Shown: positions 37,923-46,643 of the stretch, piece after piece
Layout of the letters: each line of letters begins with the position of its first letter
How positions within the stretch are numbered: the first letter of the stretch is position 1
Position numbers and translations under genes: made by a program
Assembly (NCBI GenBank): GCA_025989215.1
Contig: JAPDNP010000003.1
Coordinates: 372,001-436,000, forward strand
Origin: Neisseriaceae bacterium JH1-16
GTDB lineage: Bacteria > Pseudomonadota > Gammaproteobacteria > Burkholderiales > Chromobacteriaceae
Direction: 5' to 3'
DNA: 64,000 nucleotides
The notes under the pieces: generated by a model
The model's database searches: none
What the model was told of the DNA's origin: nothing
The model's input: the letters and a program-made list of their open reading frames with translations, nothing else

Positions 37923-38612
37923 TCAGCCTTGGGCAGAAAAACGGTAACCGGTGCCGCGTACAGTCTGGATCAGCGCATCGTGGCCGGTCGGCTCCAACGC
38001 GCTGCGCAAGCGACGGATATGCACGTCGACGGTACGCTCCTCGACGAACACATGGTCGCCCCACACCTGGTCGAGCAGCTGCGAGCGCGAGTGTACTCGT
38101 TCCGGGTGGGTCATGAAGAAGTGCAGCAGGCGGAACTCGGTCGGGCCCAGGTCGATCGGCGCCTCGGCACCGCTGACGCGGTGGGTGACCGGATCGAGCT
38201 TCAGACCGCGGATCTCGACGGTATCGTCGGTCATCTGCGGCGCGCGACGGCGCAGCACCGCCTTGATGCGCGCCAGCAACTCGCGCGGCGAGAACGGCTT
38301 GGTGATGTAATCGTCGGCACCGGTCTCGAGGCCGACGATCTTGTCCTGCTCGTCGGAACGGGCAGTGAGCATGATGATCGGCACGTGACGGGTGCGCTCG
38401 TCGGCGCGCAGCCGCTTGGCGACTTCGATGCCGGAGACACCCGGCAGCATCCAGTCGAGCAGCACCAGGTCGGGCAAGGCATTCTTGACCAATGTCAGTG
38501 CCGCCTCCGCGGTGCTGGCACGCAGAACGTGATGGCCGGCCTGAGTCAGGTTGAACGCGATCAACTCTTGGATCGCCGGCTCGTCTTCTACCAGCAGGAT
38601 ATTGGCAGGCAT
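37923..38612 (-). CDS. phoB: Phosphate regulon response regulator PhoB
   Basis: 229 aa. Receiver domain with VEDEPAIQELIAF, phospho-acceptor Asp in LVLLDWMLPGVSG and switch residues MLTARSDE and GADDYITKPFSPREL, then an OmpR-type winged helix (EFRLLHFFMTHPERVHSRSQ, RTVDVHIRRLRSAL). GGAAAG lies 5 nt before the ATG. First gene of phoB-phoR. Confidence 0.95.
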   Translation of the reverse strand: MPANILLVEDEPAIQELIAFNLTQAGHHVLRASTAEAALTLVKNALPDLVLLDWMLPGVSGIEVAKRLRADERTRHVPIIMLTARSDEQDKIVGLETGADDYITKPFSPRELLARIKAVLRRRAPQMTDDTVEIRGLKLDPVTHRVSGAEAPIDLGPTEFRLLHFFMTHPERVHSRSQLLDQVWGDHVFVEERTVDVHIRRLRSALEPTGHDALIQTVRGTGYRFSAQG

Positions 38613-38655
38613 GGTCTTTCCCCGTTTAGAAACTGAGGCAAGGATAAGAACGGGT

Positions 38656-38674
38656 GATTACAAAAATATGACAT
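38656..38674 (-). promoter_or_regulatory. Candidate Pho box upstream of phoB
   Basis: On the minus strand ATGTCATATTTTTGTAATC resembles the two 7-mer repeats spaced by 4 nt of the Pho box, 44 nt before the phoB start. The second repeat is weak (TTGTAAT for CTGTCAT). Autoregulation of phoBR would be expected. Confidence 0.4.
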
Positions 38675-38730
38675 GTCTTGGTGACGGGCGTACTGATTTG
38701 TAACAAAAAGTAGCGCGGCCCGTGCCAGAC

Positions 38731-38930
38731 AAAAAAAAGAGGCCTGCACAGTGGGCAGGCCTACAAGGGTCGTTGTCTGAATTCGGACTGTCGACCAGGG
38801 ACAAAGAGATCACCAGAACCATGAGCCGCCCCGAAACGGAGCACCCGTTGATCCTGCCAGTGCAGGTGGAGACAAGAGGCATCAAGCACCACCAAACAAC
38901 CGGAACGGGGCGAATTCTACGGATATCGCC
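38731..38930 (-). ncRNA. Candidate leader RNA/attenuator with Val-Leu-rich peptide
   Basis: On the minus strand a strong intrinsic terminator (AGGCCTGC/GCAGGCCT stem 38740-38762 followed by T8) ends a stretch with no annotated gene upstream. It is preceded by hairpins (CCTGCACTGGCAGG; GGTCG...CGACC at about 38766-38794) and a short reading frame containing MVLVISLSLVDSP, rich in Val, Leu and Ile codons. A TAGAAT -10-like site lies near 38913-38918. This looks like branched-chain amino-acid attenuation, but the next leftward gene is phoB. It could instead be a free small RNA. Confidence 0.5.
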
Positions 38931-39019
38931 GCCACACCGGCCCCGCGAAAGCGTGGATTTTTTCGCCGACCGGCTTCGATTCGTAGTTTGTATACAGTAT
39001 TTACTTTAGAATTCACGCC

Positions 39020-39475
39020 ATGGACAAATACGATCGCAAGATCATCGCCTGCCTCGGCGAAAATGCCCGGATCAGTTATGCGGAACTGGCTCGGCGGGTG
39101 AACCTGTCGGCCCCGGCGGTGACCGAGCGGATCGACAAACTGGAGCGCGCCGGGGTGATCACCGGCTACCGCATCGGCGTCGATCTGACCAAGATCGGCC
39201 GACCCATCATCTGCCTGATCGAGCTAACGGTGAAGCACCTGGAATTTCACGCCACCGTCGCGCAGCTGCGCGCGATGCCCGAGGTGGTGGAGTGCTATGC
39301 AATCACCGGCACCGGCGGCCTGCTGATCAAGGTGGCGATGGAATCGATGGCCGAGCTGCAGGCGCTGATCGCGCGGCTGATGGAATACGGCGACACCCGC
39401 ACCTCGATCGTGATCGACACGCCGGTGCCGCCGAGGCTGCCGCCACTGCCCAGCGTCGAGCCGGGCGAAGACTGA
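39020..39475 (+). CDS. Lrp/AsnC family transcriptional regulator
   Basis: 151 aa. N-terminal winged HTH (KIIACLGENARISYAELARR, LSAPAVTERIDKLERAGVI) and a C-terminal RAM ligand-binding domain (AMPEVVECYAITGTGGLLIK). Such proteins form octamers and sense amino acids. A Pro-rich tail ends the chain. It diverges from the candidate Val/Leu-rich leader, and an AT-rich GTATACAGTATTTAC segment upstream may be its own operator. Confidence 0.9.
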   Translation: MDKYDRKIIACLGENARISYAELARRVNLSAPAVTERIDKLERAGVITGYRIGVDLTKIGRPIICLIELTVKHLEFHATVAQLRAMPEVVECYAITGTGGLLIKVAMESMAELQALIARLMEYGDTRTSIVIDTPVPPRLPPLPSVEPGED

Positions 39476-39488
39476 GTCCTCGCCAAAC

Positions 39489-39518
39489 AAAACCCCTCTC
39501 CAGCGGAGAGGGGTTTTT
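39489..39518 (+). terminator. Terminator of the Lrp-type gene
   Basis: ACCCCTCTCC/GGAGAGGGGT stem followed by TTTT, with A run on the other side, 13 nt after the stop. Confidence 0.88.
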
Positions 39519-39532
39519 GCATTTTGGATCCC

Positions 39533-39677
39533 AGAACCTGTTCACGATCTCGCGAACGAAGGGTCAGACAAGGCGAAATGATGCGAAACAGCGGAATGGA
39601 CACAGAGTCCATGAGCATGTTGAGCGGCATTTCAACGCAGGATCACCCGAGTGCAGCAGATCGTGAAGAGGTTCTCA
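39533..39677. repeat. Intergenic inverted-repeat element, best-preserved copy
   Basis: Left end AGAACCTGTTCACGATCT (39533-39550) and right end AGATCGTGAAGAGGTTCT (39658-39675) are inverted copies at 17 of 18 positions. Interior contains GGACACAGAGTCC, a small hairpin, and shares most of its sequence with the tal copy. It runs into the emrB stop codon (39675-39677). No coding potential. Confidence 0.88.
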
Positions 39678-41234
39678 GTGCCCGCCCCCGCCGCCGGCAG
39701 TAAACGGCGGGCGGGCGAACCACACCACCCCGATCAACAGGATGAACAGGATGCTGAAGCCCCAGAACATCTCGCTGGTGGCGATCTGCACCGCCTGCGA
39801 GTGCATCACCTGCTGCATATAGCCATAGGCGCCGTTGCCGGTGATGCCGTGCTGACCGAGCTGGGCGATATAGTCCTGGGTGGCCTGACCGCTCGCCACC
39901 GTGTGCTCGCTCAGCACCGCCTCGTGCATCTGCGCGCGCCGGTCCCACATCGTCACCACGATGGCGGTGGCGAAACTGCCGGCCAGGGTGCGGAAGAAGT
40001 TCGACAAGCCCGATGCCGCCGCCAGCCGCGAAGTCGGCAGCCCCGACACGATGATCGAGTTCACCGGCACGAAGAAGCACGCCACCCCGAGGCCCTGCAG
40101 CAGACGCGGCCAGATCAGCATCGAGAACTCGGTCTCCAGGTTGAAGGTCGACAACCAGTACGAGGTGGTGGCGAACACCACGAAGGCGAACGACGCGACC
40201 AGGCGCAGGTCCATCCGGTGCAGGTTCTTGCCGACCAGCGGTGAGAACACCAGCGCCAGGATGCCCACCGGTGCGGTCGCCATGCCGGCCCAGGTCGGCG
40301 TATAGCCGAGCACCGTCTGCAGCCACAAGGGCAACAGCACGGTCGAGCCAAAGAAGGCGAAATAGGCCAGGCACAGCGAGATCACCCCGGCGCGGAAGTT
40401 GATGCTCTTGAACAGCGACAGGTCGACCACCGGGTGCTCGTCGGTCAGCTCCCAGGCGATCAGGAAGGTCAGCGCCACCACCGCCACCACCGCCAGGCTC
40501 ACGATGAAGGTCGAGTTGAACCAGTCGTAGTCGTTGCCGTTGTCGAGCATCACCTGCAGGCTGCCCACCCCGAGCACCAGCAGGAAGATGCCCACCTTGT
40601 CGATCGGCAGCTTCAGCGTCGGCGTGTCGCGGTGGCCGAGCAGCGACCAGCTCACCCAGGCCGCCAGCAGCCCCACCGGCACGTTGATGTAGAAGATCCA
40701 CGGCCAGCTCAGGTTATCGGTGATGTAGCCGCCCAGCAGCGGGCCGAAGATCGGCGCCACCACCACCGTCATCGCCCACACCGCCATCGCCATGCCACGC
40801 TTGGCCGGTGGATAGTTGGACAGCAGCAGCGTCTGCGACAGCGGCACCATCGGGCCGGAGAAGAAGCCCTGCATCAGCCGGAACGCCACCAGCATCGGCA
40901 TGCTCTGCGCCAGGCCACACAGCATCGAGGTGACGGTGAACAGCAGGATCGAGGCGATGAACACCTTCACCTCGCCGAAGCGCCGAGCGATCCAGCCGGT
41001 CAGCGGCACCGCGATCGCGCTGGCCAGGCCGTAGGACGAGATCACCCAGGTGCCCTGGCTGGAGCTCACCGCCAGGTTGCCGGCGATGGTCGGCACCGCC
41101 ACGTTGGCGATCGAGGTGTCCAGCACCTCCATGAAGGTGGCGAACGCCAGCGCGATGGTCAACAGCGCCAGCGGCGTGCCGACGATGGGCGGATGCCCGC
41201 CGTGCGGCAGGCCCTCAGCGGTGGCCGCGCTCAT
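39675..41234 (-). CDS. emrB: EmrB/QacA family multidrug MFS exporter (DHA2, 14 TM)
   Basis: 519 aa, fourteen helices. MEVLDTSIANVAVPTIAGNL (motif D1), GWIARRFGEVKVF (motif A) and APIFGPLLGGYITDNLSWPWIF (motif C) define DHA2 drug/H+ antiporters. With EmrA and the outer-membrane factor it forms a tripartite pump. The ATG overlaps the emrA stop by 4 nt. Substrates unknown. Confidence 0.92.
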   Translation of the reverse strand: MSAATAEGLPHGGHPPIVGTPLALLTIALAFATFMEVLDTSIANVAVPTIAGNLAVSSSQGTWVISSYGLASAIAVPLTGWIARRFGEVKVFIASILLFTVTSMLCGLAQSMPMLVAFRLMQGFFSGPMVPLSQTLLLSNYPPAKRGMAMAVWAMTVVVAPIFGPLLGGYITDNLSWPWIFYINVPVGLLAAWVSWSLLGHRDTPTLKLPIDKVGIFLLVLGVGSLQVMLDNGNDYDWFNSTFIVSLAVVAVVALTFLIAWELTDEHPVVDLSLFKSINFRAGVISLCLAYFAFFGSTVLLPLWLQTVLGYTPTWAGMATAPVGILALVFSPLVGKNLHRMDLRLVASFAFVVFATTSYWLSTFNLETEFSMLIWPRLLQGLGVACFFVPVNSIIVSGLPTSRLAAASGLSNFFRTLAGSFATAIVVTMWDRRAQMHEAVLSEHTVASGQATQDYIAQLGQHGITGNGAYGYMQQVMHSQAVQIATSEMFWGFSILFILLIGVVWFARPPFTAGGGGGH

Positions 41235-42460
41235 GGCTGCTGCACCTGCTTACCCGCCTCGCGCTGGACGATCGCCTGCGCCGAGGCGCGCGCCGCCTTC
41301 AGCTGATCGTCGTACACCGGGGTGGCCAGCGCCTGCTGGTTCACCGCGATCGCCGTCAGAGCCGAGCCGCTGCGGTCGTGGGTGTCGACGTTGACCACGG
41401 TGGACAGACCGATGCGCAGCGGATGCTGCTGCAGTTCCGCCGGGTCGAGCGCAATGCGCACCGGCACGCGCTGCACCACCTTGATCCAGTTGCCGGTGGC
41501 GTTCTGCGCCGGCAGCAGCGAGAACGCGCTGCCGGTGCCGGCGCCAATGCCGGCCACCTTGCCGCGGTAGGTCACGCGGCCGCCGTAGACGTCAGCGGTG
41601 ACCTCGGCCGGCTGACCGATGCGGATATTGGTCAGCTGCGACTCCTTCATATTGGCGTCGATCCACAGATTGTTCAGCGGCACGATCGCCATCAGCGTGG
41701 TGCCCGGCGCCACTCGCTGACCGACCTGCACCGAGCGCTTGGCGACGAAGCCGGTGATCGGCGCCGGCACGCTGCCGCGCACATTGTTGATGTAGGCCTG
41801 CTCGTAGTTGGCGCGCGCCTGGCGCACGCTCGGGCTGTCGGTCAGCGTGGTGTGGTCGGTCAGCGCGCGCGACACTTCGAGCTGACGCTGCGCCACCAAC
41901 AGCGCCGCCTTGGCCGAATCGAGCGCGGCCTGGGCGTTCTGCACCGCCGCCTTGGCGTGCGCGATGTCTTCGCCGGCCACCGCGTCGGTGCCGGACAGCT
42001 GCTGGCGGCGAGCCAGGTCGTCGCGGGCCTTGACGAGATCGGCCTGACGCTGCGCGATGTCGCTCTTCTTCTGCTCCAGCACCGCGGTGTTCTGGTCGAC
42101 GCTGCTGAACGACTGGCGCATCTGGCGGATCGACGTGGCCAGCGCCGCCTCGGCCTGCGCCAGCGCCACCGCGGTATCGGCGCCGTCGAAGCGCACCAGC
42201 GAGGAGCCGACCTTGACCAGCTGCGTATCGTCCGCGCCGATCGCCACCACCGTGCCGGCGACCTGGGCATTCACATACACCAGGTTGCCGTTGACGTAGG
42301 CGTCGTCGGTCTCTTCGTGGAAACGCTGATAGGCGACGTAGTAGATGCCGTAGCCGATGGCGGCCAGCGCGAATGCGCCGCCGATCTTCATCAGCAGCTG
42401 TTTACGTTTGCCGTTGCCGTTGCTCGGGCTGGCGGGAGTTTCTTGGACTTGTTCCGACAT
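41231..42460 (-). CDS. emrA: EmrA/HlyD family membrane fusion protein
   Basis: 409 aa from MSEQVQET. One N-terminal helix (about 25-45), EETDDAYVNGNLVYVNAQVA lipoyl half, a long coiled coil (about 95-215, Ala/Gln-rich), and the second half SVPAPITGFVAKRSVQVGQRV. It bridges EmrB and the outer-membrane channel. GGAGA 7 nt before the ATG. Confidence 0.92.
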   Translation of the reverse strand: MSEQVQETPASPSNGNGKRKQLLMKIGGAFALAAIGYGIYYVAYQRFHEETDDAYVNGNLVYVNAQVAGTVVAIGADDTQLVKVGSSLVRFDGADTAVALAQAEAALATSIRQMRQSFSSVDQNTAVLEQKKSDIAQRQADLVKARDDLARRQQLSGTDAVAGEDIAHAKAAVQNAQAALDSAKAALLVAQRQLEVSRALTDHTTLTDSPSVRQARANYEQAYINNVRGSVPAPITGFVAKRSVQVGQRVAPGTTLMAIVPLNNLWIDANMKESQLTNIRIGQPAEVTADVYGGRVTYRGKVAGIGAGTGSAFSLLPAQNATGNWIKVVQRVPVRIALDPAELQQHPLRIGLSTVVNVDTHDRSGSALTAIAVNQQALATPVYDDQLKAARASAQAIVQREAGKQVQQP

Positions 42461-42476
42461 GATGTTCTCCAAAGGC

Positions 42477-43937
42477 TCAACGCGCTACGCTGGCGGTCGC
42501 CGAGCTGCTCTGGGTGGCATCGCGGTAGCCGCCGCCCAGGGCCTTATACAAATCGACCCGGGCGACCAGCGCCTGGGTCTGCAATTGCAACTGCTGATCC
42601 TGCAGGCTCAGCGCCGTCGCGCGAGCCCTCAGCGGGTTGCGGCCATCGGCGAGCCCCGCGCGCGCCTGTTGGCCGAACAAGGCGGCATCGCGCTGCCGGG
42701 CCGCCAGCGCATTCGAGAGCGGCACCGCCTCGTCCGCCGTGCCCTTCAAACGCAACGCGGCGTCGTTCACCTCTTGCACCGCCTGCTGCAGCGTCTGGTT
42801 GTACTGCGCCACCGCCAGCCGGGCGCCGGCCTCGGCCCCCTTGAGGTTGGCCTGCAGCGCGCCGCTGTGGAAGATCGGCAGGCTCAGCGCCGGGGTGATG
42901 CCCATGATGTGGCTACCGTTCTTGAACATCTTGCCCAGATCCAGGCTGTCCACCCCGACGAAGGCCGCCAGGTTGATGTCCGGGTAGAACTCGGCCTTGG
43001 CCTGTTTGACCTCTTCGCCCGCCGCGTAGATCTGCTCGCGCGCGGCGGCGATGTCGGCACGACGTCCCACCAGGTCGAGCGGCAGATTGGCCGGCAGGCC
43101 GCCCTGCGCCTGCGGCAGCGGCCGGGCCGCCAGGGCCGGGAAGGAGCCCCCCGGCACACCGACCAGACCGCGCAGTTGATTGAGCGTGGTGGCGGCATCG
43201 CTCTCGAGCGCCAGCACCTGCTGGTGCGTGCTTTCCAGATCGGCCTTGAGTGGCTCCACCGTCTCGCCCGCCTCCAGCCCCGCCCGCACCCGCTGCTGCT
43301 GCAAGGTCACCAGCTGCTGGCGCACGCCTTCGCTCTGCCGGGCCAATGCCAAGCGCGCCAGATCGGCCTGGTACTGGAAGTAGGTCTGCGACACGGCGGC
43401 GACCAGGGTCTGGGCGGCCCCGGCGGTCTCGGCCTCGGCGGCGCGGCGACGGCCCAGTGCGGCTTCGAGCGCGGCCTTCTGCTTGCCCCACCAGTCGAAG
43501 TCGTAATGGAAGTCCAGCGTCATGCGGCCTTCGTTGAAGATATTGCCGCCGAACGGTGGCGGATAGATGGAGTTGGCCGAAAAGCGCTGGCGCGACACCG
43601 AGGTGTTGAAATCGAGGCTGGCGCCGGCCTGGGCGCGGGTCAGATCGACCGTGGCACGCGCCGTGTCGATGCGTGCCCTCACCGTCTCGAGCGACGGCGA
43701 GTTCTGCAGCGCCAGCTGCACCAGCTGGTCGAGCTGGGCGTCGTTGAAGCGCTGCCACCAGTTGGCCTCCGGCCATGGGTCGCTGCCCGGCATCACGAAG
43801 TCGGCCTGAGCCGGCGCGCGGGCCGCCGGCGGCGCCGACGGATGCGGCAGCGCGGCGCAACCGGCGAGGATCAGCGCCGCCAACAGCGGCGTGATACCCA
43901 GGCCACGGCGGGCCAGGCCCGCATAAATGCTATTCAT
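42477..43937 (-). CDS. NodT/OprM-type outer-membrane efflux lipoprotein
   Basis: 486 aa. Lipoprotein signal LILAGC (Cys near residue 27), then the duplicated TolC-fold: WWQRFNDAQLDQLVQLAL, YDFDWWGKQKAALEAALGRR, and DLVGRRADIAAAREQIYAAG. It forms the trimeric exit duct for the EmrAB pump. First structural gene of the operon, 43 nt after the MarR gene and 16 nt before emrA. Confidence 0.92.
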   Translation of the reverse strand: MNSIYAGLARRGLGITPLLAALILAGCAALPHPSAPPAARAPAQADFVMPGSDPWPEANWWQRFNDAQLDQLVQLALQNSPSLETVRARIDTARATVDLTRAQAGASLDFNTSVSRQRFSANSIYPPPFGGNIFNEGRMTLDFHYDFDWWGKQKAALEAALGRRRAAEAETAGAAQTLVAAVSQTYFQYQADLARLALARQSEGVRQQLVTLQQQRVRAGLEAGETVEPLKADLESTHQQVLALESDAATTLNQLRGLVGVPGGSFPALAARPLPQAQGGLPANLPLDLVGRRADIAAAREQIYAAGEEVKQAKAEFYPDINLAAFVGVDSLDLGKMFKNGSHIMGITPALSLPIFHSGALQANLKGAEAGARLAVAQYNQTLQQAVQEVNDAALRLKGTADEAVPLSNALAARQRDAALFGQQARAGLADGRNPLRARATALSLQDQQLQLQTQALVARVDLYKALGGGYRDATQSSSATASVAR

Positions 43938-43980
43938 CTGGAACTCACCTTATGAAAACAACCGCGCCCCCCGGCGCGGG

Positions 43981-44502
43981 TCAAGCTTGCTGCTCGAACG
44001 CCAGCACCAGCTTCTTCAGCAGACCCTCGAGCGTGTCCTTCTCTTCGCGGGACAGCACATCGAAGGCGACGCCGCTGCGCGCCCGCAGTTTCGGCAACAG
44101 TTCGTCCATCACCGCGGCCCCCTTGTCGCTCAGCGCCAAATCGACGCGGCGGCGGTCGGTCGGGCTGGGGGTGCGGCAGATCAGCCCCAATTGCTCCAGC
44201 TCGTTGCAGATGCGCGTCATATTGGTGCGCGTCTCGCCGGTGCACTGCGACAGCTCGGACGGATTCACCGCCGATTCCGGCGCGCTATACAACATGATCA
44301 AGGCCGAAAAGCTGACCACGTTGAGACCGCTGTCGCCCAGCTCGTCGTTGGCCGACTCGGCCAGCCATTTCCACAGATGCTTGATCAGATGGATCAGCGC
44401 GGTGTTCTGCTGACCGTCACCAGGCAGGCGCTGGAAAACCCGGGCAATGCGCTCCTCGGCTTCTTCGAAGCTGCGGGCGGCGATAATGGGATCACTGTTC
44501 AT
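43981..44502 (-). CDS. MarR/EmrR-type repressor of the efflux operon
   Basis: 173 aa from MNSDPIIA, the length of EmrR/MprA. LTxHLIKHLWKWLAES-like dimer helices, CTGETRTNMTRICNELEQLG recognition region and PSPTDRRRVDLALSDKG wing. Directly upstream of the three pump genes in the same direction, so it should repress the whole unit and be released by drugs or phenolics. An ATG 15 nt upstream is an alternative start; neither has a good ribosome site. Confidence 0.87.
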   Translation of the reverse strand: MNSDPIIAARSFEEAEERIARVFQRLPGDGQQNTALIHLIKHLWKWLAESANDELGDSGLNVVSFSALIMLYSAPESAVNPSELSQCTGETRTNMTRICNELEQLGLICRTPSPTDRRRVDLALSDKGAAVMDELLPKLRARSGVAFDVLSREEKDTLEGLLKKLVLAFEQQA

Positions 44503-44868
44503 TTCTGAATAGTACACAATTCAACTATATCTATCAAAATATTTCCTAGCGGTATTATCACCACTATTAGCAGGGGCAATCCACGGCGCACCATGGCCTA
44601 ATGAAGCTCGACTCAGAAAGGCAGAAAAGAAGGGACGCGCCACAGCACCCCAAGCGGCGGCAGCGCCGCCGCACAAATGCCGTCGGAAGCATCGGGGGCA
44701 TGGACAGGAAGGGAAAGAGCCGAAAGTCGCGAGCGGGCAAGGCAAGCCCTGCGCGGTGGACCTACCGCCTTGGCCAGTGCAACCTTGCCAAGCGATGGTC
44801 GGTAGCGTGAACTCACGCTTGCCCTCAGAACCGGTTCATGGTGTCGCGAACAAATTCTAAGAAAGACC
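44503..44868. other. Intergenic region between efflux regulator and nagE
   Basis: The first 60 nt (to about 44565) is AT-rich and probably holds the promoter and operator of the efflux operon (TATAGT on the minus strand). The rest is GC-rich with a GCGGCGGCAGCGCCGCCGC hairpin near 44655 and no convincing gene. At 44826-44851 CAGAACCGGTTCATGGTGTC resembles the left end of the repeat elements at 35316 and 39533, a solo or truncated copy. Confidence 0.5.
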
Positions 44869-44869
44869 A

Positions 44870-44905
44870 CAGCCCCGGCAACCGATCACACGGTTGCCGG
44901 GGCTG
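44870..44905 (-). terminator. Terminator after nagE
   Basis: CAGCCCCGGCAACCG/CGGTTGCCGGGGCTG 15-bp stem, 49 nt after the nagE stop; on the minus strand followed by a modest T-rich stretch. Confidence 0.75.
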
Positions 44906-44954
44906 TCATTTATGGCTGGCCATCAGGGTGCGCCCGCTCGGGCGCCCCATTCGG

Positions 44955-46610
44955 TCAACTAGCGGTCAACGCGCCGGCCAACGGTTCGGCCGCCCCGCTC
45001 AGCACCACGTGCACCAGCTCCGCCGAGAAGCGTTGCACGCCCAGTGCGCCGAGCCCCACCAGCGCGGTCAGCCAGCGTTCGCGTTCGGCCAACGGTGCCG
45101 CCGGAATGGCGGCACCAGCCAGCGGAGCCGGTGCGGCAGTGCTCGCCGCCGGTACTGCCGCCCAGGCACCGCGCACCTCGTCGGCGATCAAGTCGGCCTC
45201 GGGGCCGATCACCACCTGCACGCTGCCGGCGGCCGGGCGGATCATCCCGCGGGCGCCCAGCGCCTTCAGCGCCGGCTCGTCGACCGCCTCGTTGCTGACC
45301 ACCTGCAGGCGCAGTCGGGTGGTGCAGGCATCGACCGCCTTCAGGTTGGCCGAACCGCCGAGCGCTTTCAGGTAGGCGAGGCCGCGCGCGCTGCCTCGAG
45401 CAGCCGCCACGACGGTAGCCGTCGCTTCACGGCCGAGCGTCGGCAGGTTGAAGCGGCGGATGCAGAAGCTGAACAGGCCGTAGTAGACGACGAAATACAC
45501 CACGCCGACCGCCAGCATCACCAGGCCGTTCTCACCCTTGCCCATCGACAGCAGGAAGTCGAACAGGCCGGCCGAGAAGGTGAAGCCCAGGCGCACGTGC
45601 AGCAGGTGCATCAGCGCCATCGAGATGCCGGTCAGCACCGCATGCACCGCGTACAGCATCGGCGCGAGGAACATGAAGGCGAACTCGATCGGCTCGGTGA
45701 CGCCGGTCAGCATCGCGGTCAGCGCCATCGACAACAGCACGCCGCCGACCGCCTTCTTGTTCTCCGGGCGGGCGTTGCGGTACATCGCTAGGCACGCCGC
45801 CGGCAGGCCGAACATCATCACCGGGAAAAAGCCGGCCATGAACGAGCCGGCCGTCGGGTCACCGGCGAAGAAGCGGTTCAGGTCGCCGGTGGCGAGCTTG
45901 CCGGCCGCGTCGGTGAAGCTGCCGAACACGAACCAGGCAAAGGAATTGAGGATGTGGTGCAGGCCGGTGACGATCAGCACGCGGTTAAGCACACCGTAGA
46001 CGAACAGGCCGAACTCGCCGGCGTTGATCAGCCAGTGGCCGATCGCGTCGATTCCCGACTGGATCGGCGGCCAGACCAGGCCGAACAGCAGCGCCAGCAG
46101 CAGGCAGGCGAAGCCGGTGGCGATCGGCACGAAGCGCTTGCCGCCGAAGAACGCCAGGTACGGCGGCAGCTGGATGTCCTTGTAGCGGTTGTACAGGTTG
46201 CCGGCGACGATGCCGCTGACGATGCCGGCGAGCACGCCCATATTGATCGCCACCGGCTTGCCGGCGTCGTCCAGGTGCACGAACAGCGCCCAGAAACCGC
46301 CGCCGGCCGCGTGCGCCTGCAGCGTCTCCGGCATCACCTTCAACACCGCGGTCAGCACCAGGTAGCCGATCACGCCGGCGAGACCCGCCGTGCCGTTGTT
46401 GTCCTTGGCGAAGCCGACCGCCACACCGATCGCGAAGATCAGCGCCAGATTGCCGAAGATCGCGTCGCCGGCCTGCGCCAGCAGCTTGATATCCAAAAGA
46501 TCGGGCTGGCCGAGGCGCAGCATCAGGCCGGCCACCGGCAGTACCGCGATCGGCAGCATCAGCGCGCGGCCCAGCTGCTGGATCTTGGCGAACTTGTCGT
46601 TTGTAGTCAT
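44955..46610 (-). CDS. nagE: PTS N-acetylglucosamine transporter, EIICB
   Basis: 551 aa. EIIC (about 10-390) with LMLPIAVLPVAGLMLRLG, GLHHILNSFAWFVFG and the substrate loop ...GVTEPIEFAFMF; EIIB with phospho-Cys in VDACTTRLRLQV (C429). A further 70-residue Ala-rich tail resembles a second EIIB without the Cys (LGALGVQRFSAELVHVVLSG). It imports GlcNAc as GlcNAc-6-P, with phosphate from the EIIA of NagF. GAGGG precedes the ATG. Last gene of the nag operon. Confidence 0.92.
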   Translation of the reverse strand: MTTNDKFAKIQQLGRALMLPIAVLPVAGLMLRLGQPDLLDIKLLAQAGDAIFGNLALIFAIGVAVGFAKDNNGTAGLAGVIGYLVLTAVLKVMPETLQAHAAGGGFWALFVHLDDAGKPVAINMGVLAGIVSGIVAGNLYNRYKDIQLPPYLAFFGGKRFVPIATGFACLLLALLFGLVWPPIQSGIDAIGHWLINAGEFGLFVYGVLNRVLIVTGLHHILNSFAWFVFGSFTDAAGKLATGDLNRFFAGDPTAGSFMAGFFPVMMFGLPAACLAMYRNARPENKKAVGGVLLSMALTAMLTGVTEPIEFAFMFLAPMLYAVHAVLTGISMALMHLLHVRLGFTFSAGLFDFLLSMGKGENGLVMLAVGVVYFVVYYGLFSFCIRRFNLPTLGREATATVVAAARGSARGLAYLKALGGSANLKAVDACTTRLRLQVVSNEAVDEPALKALGARGMIRPAAGSVQVVIGPEADLIADEVRGAWAAVPAASTAAPAPLAGAAIPAAPLAERERWLTALVGLGALGVQRFSAELVHVVLSGAAEPLAGALTAS

Positions 46611-46643
46611 TGTTTTACCCTCCCCTGTGTAGATTGGTGCGGT

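Noticed and set aside
38731-38960. 6S RNA
   Set aside because: The segment ends in a terminator but lacks the long bulged duplex with paired ends expected of 6S RNA.
44601-44870. Small open frames in the gap between the efflux regulator and nagE
   Set aside because: No ribosome site, family similarity or codon bias; composition is basic/Arg-rich on both strands, as in noncoding GC-rich DNA.
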